A stretch of DNA of 64,000 nucleotides, from assembly GCF_004349145.1 (NCBI RefSeq), contig NZ_SMFO01000002.1:248001-312000 (forward strand). Direction: 5' to 3'. Made by a program: the position numbers and the translations under genes. Of this stretch, positions 63,804 to 64,000 are shown piece after piece. Each line of letters starts with the position of its first letter. Position 1 is the first letter of the stretch. The notes under the pieces are model-generated. The model was not told where the DNA came from, ran no database searches, and saw only the letters and a program-made list of their open reading frames with translations. This DNA is from Flavobacterium hiemivividum (GTDB lineage Bacteria; Bacteroidota; Bacteroidia; Flavobacteriales; Flavobacteriaceae).

Positions 63804-64000
63804 TTATTTGTTTTTCAATAGCTGTTTGATTTCTCTTTTGGACATTTCTTTTGTTATGATAGATTCGTTGTAATCAACTGTGAAGCTATTTTTAGGGATT
63901 ATTTTGATTGCTCCTGCTGCAGTATAAAAGTAAGGAGTTAAATATACGTGCGGAGTTTTAGATGCTCTTAAAGATTTAGAGCTTTCAAACATTCGATTTT
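63804..64000 (-). CDS. Unidentified gene running off the window edge
   Basis: The minus-strand frame is open to base 64000. An ATG at 63992 would give a 62-residue protein (MFESSKSLRASKTPHVYLTP, then TAAGAIKIIPKNSFTVDY, ending MSKREIKQLLKNK), but the frame continues upstream, so it may be the C-terminal part of a longer gene. The basic tail and the strand-like first half do not tell me the family. Confidence 0.6.
   Translation of the reverse strand, partial: NRMFESSKSLRASKTPHVYLTPYFYTAAGAIKIIPKNSFTVDYNESIITKEMSKREIKQLLKNK

Overview
This window is AT-rich chromosomal DNA from a member of the Bacteroidota, most likely Flavobacterium or a close relative. The evidence is a SusC/SusD pair, the bacillithiol-system protein YtxJ, a CAL67264-type small membrane protein, a transcarbamylase of the acyl-ornithine type, and promoters of the Bacteroidota form (TTG, about 17 bases, TAnnTTTG) upstream of many genes. 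I see no rRNA, tRNA, CRISPR array, prophage or transposase.

Layout. 1-8.7 kb: the end of an unidentified gene, a lipoprotein, a DUF1853 protein, a small conserved protein, ClpB, YtxJ and two DUF2157-type membrane proteins. 8.8-19.5 kb, minus strand: a ten-gene arginine/proline cluster transcribed as acyltransferase, argG, argC, argD, proA, proB, argF-type transcarbamylase, argB, argE-type deacylase, argH. It has a strong promoter and an apparently structured leader about 300 bases long. Ser89 of the transcarbamylase points to N-succinyl rather than N-acetyl intermediates. 20.1-32.7 kb: an amino-sugar polysaccharide-utilisation locus with an MFS sugar importer, LytTR response regulator, LytS-type kinase, SusC, SusD, a NagB-deacetylase fusion and a GH20 hexosaminidase. 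It resembles the chitin utilisation locus of F. johnsoniae without the chitinases, so oligosaccharides are probably bound, imported, trimmed to GlcNAc, deacetylated and deaminated.

32.8-38.5 kb: an ABC-F protein with an unusual second ATPase domain, a 57-residue lipoprotein, then a likely pyrR-pyrB-(110 aa)-rnz-pdxH run. 38.5-45.3 kb: two paralogous CAP-domain lipoproteins with matching promoters and a shared upstream box, DUF1697, SRPBCC, a diphthine-ammonia-ligase-like ATPase, an M1 aminopeptidase and an orphan membrane-anchored protein. 45.4-55.2 kb: TauE/SafE permease, MFS drug transporter, UvrD-like helicase, a GIY-YIG protein between two inverted palindromic repeats, a YrdC/YciO protein, an OmpA lipoprotein, a family 2 glycosyltransferase, an HsdR-N-like nuclease-fold protein, HolA and a small membrane protein. 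55.3-61.8 kb: a tight four-gene signalling cassette (hybrid kinase with three receivers, CheR, CheB, receiver-kinase) with no CheA, CheW or chemoreceptor beside it. 62.0-64.0 kb: EttA and a fragment at the edge.

The parts most worth a second look are the arginine leader RNA, the GIY-YIG gene with its flanking palindromes, the NagB fusion with an altered active-site motif, the asymmetric ABC-F protein, the CheRB cassette and the shared CAP-gene box.
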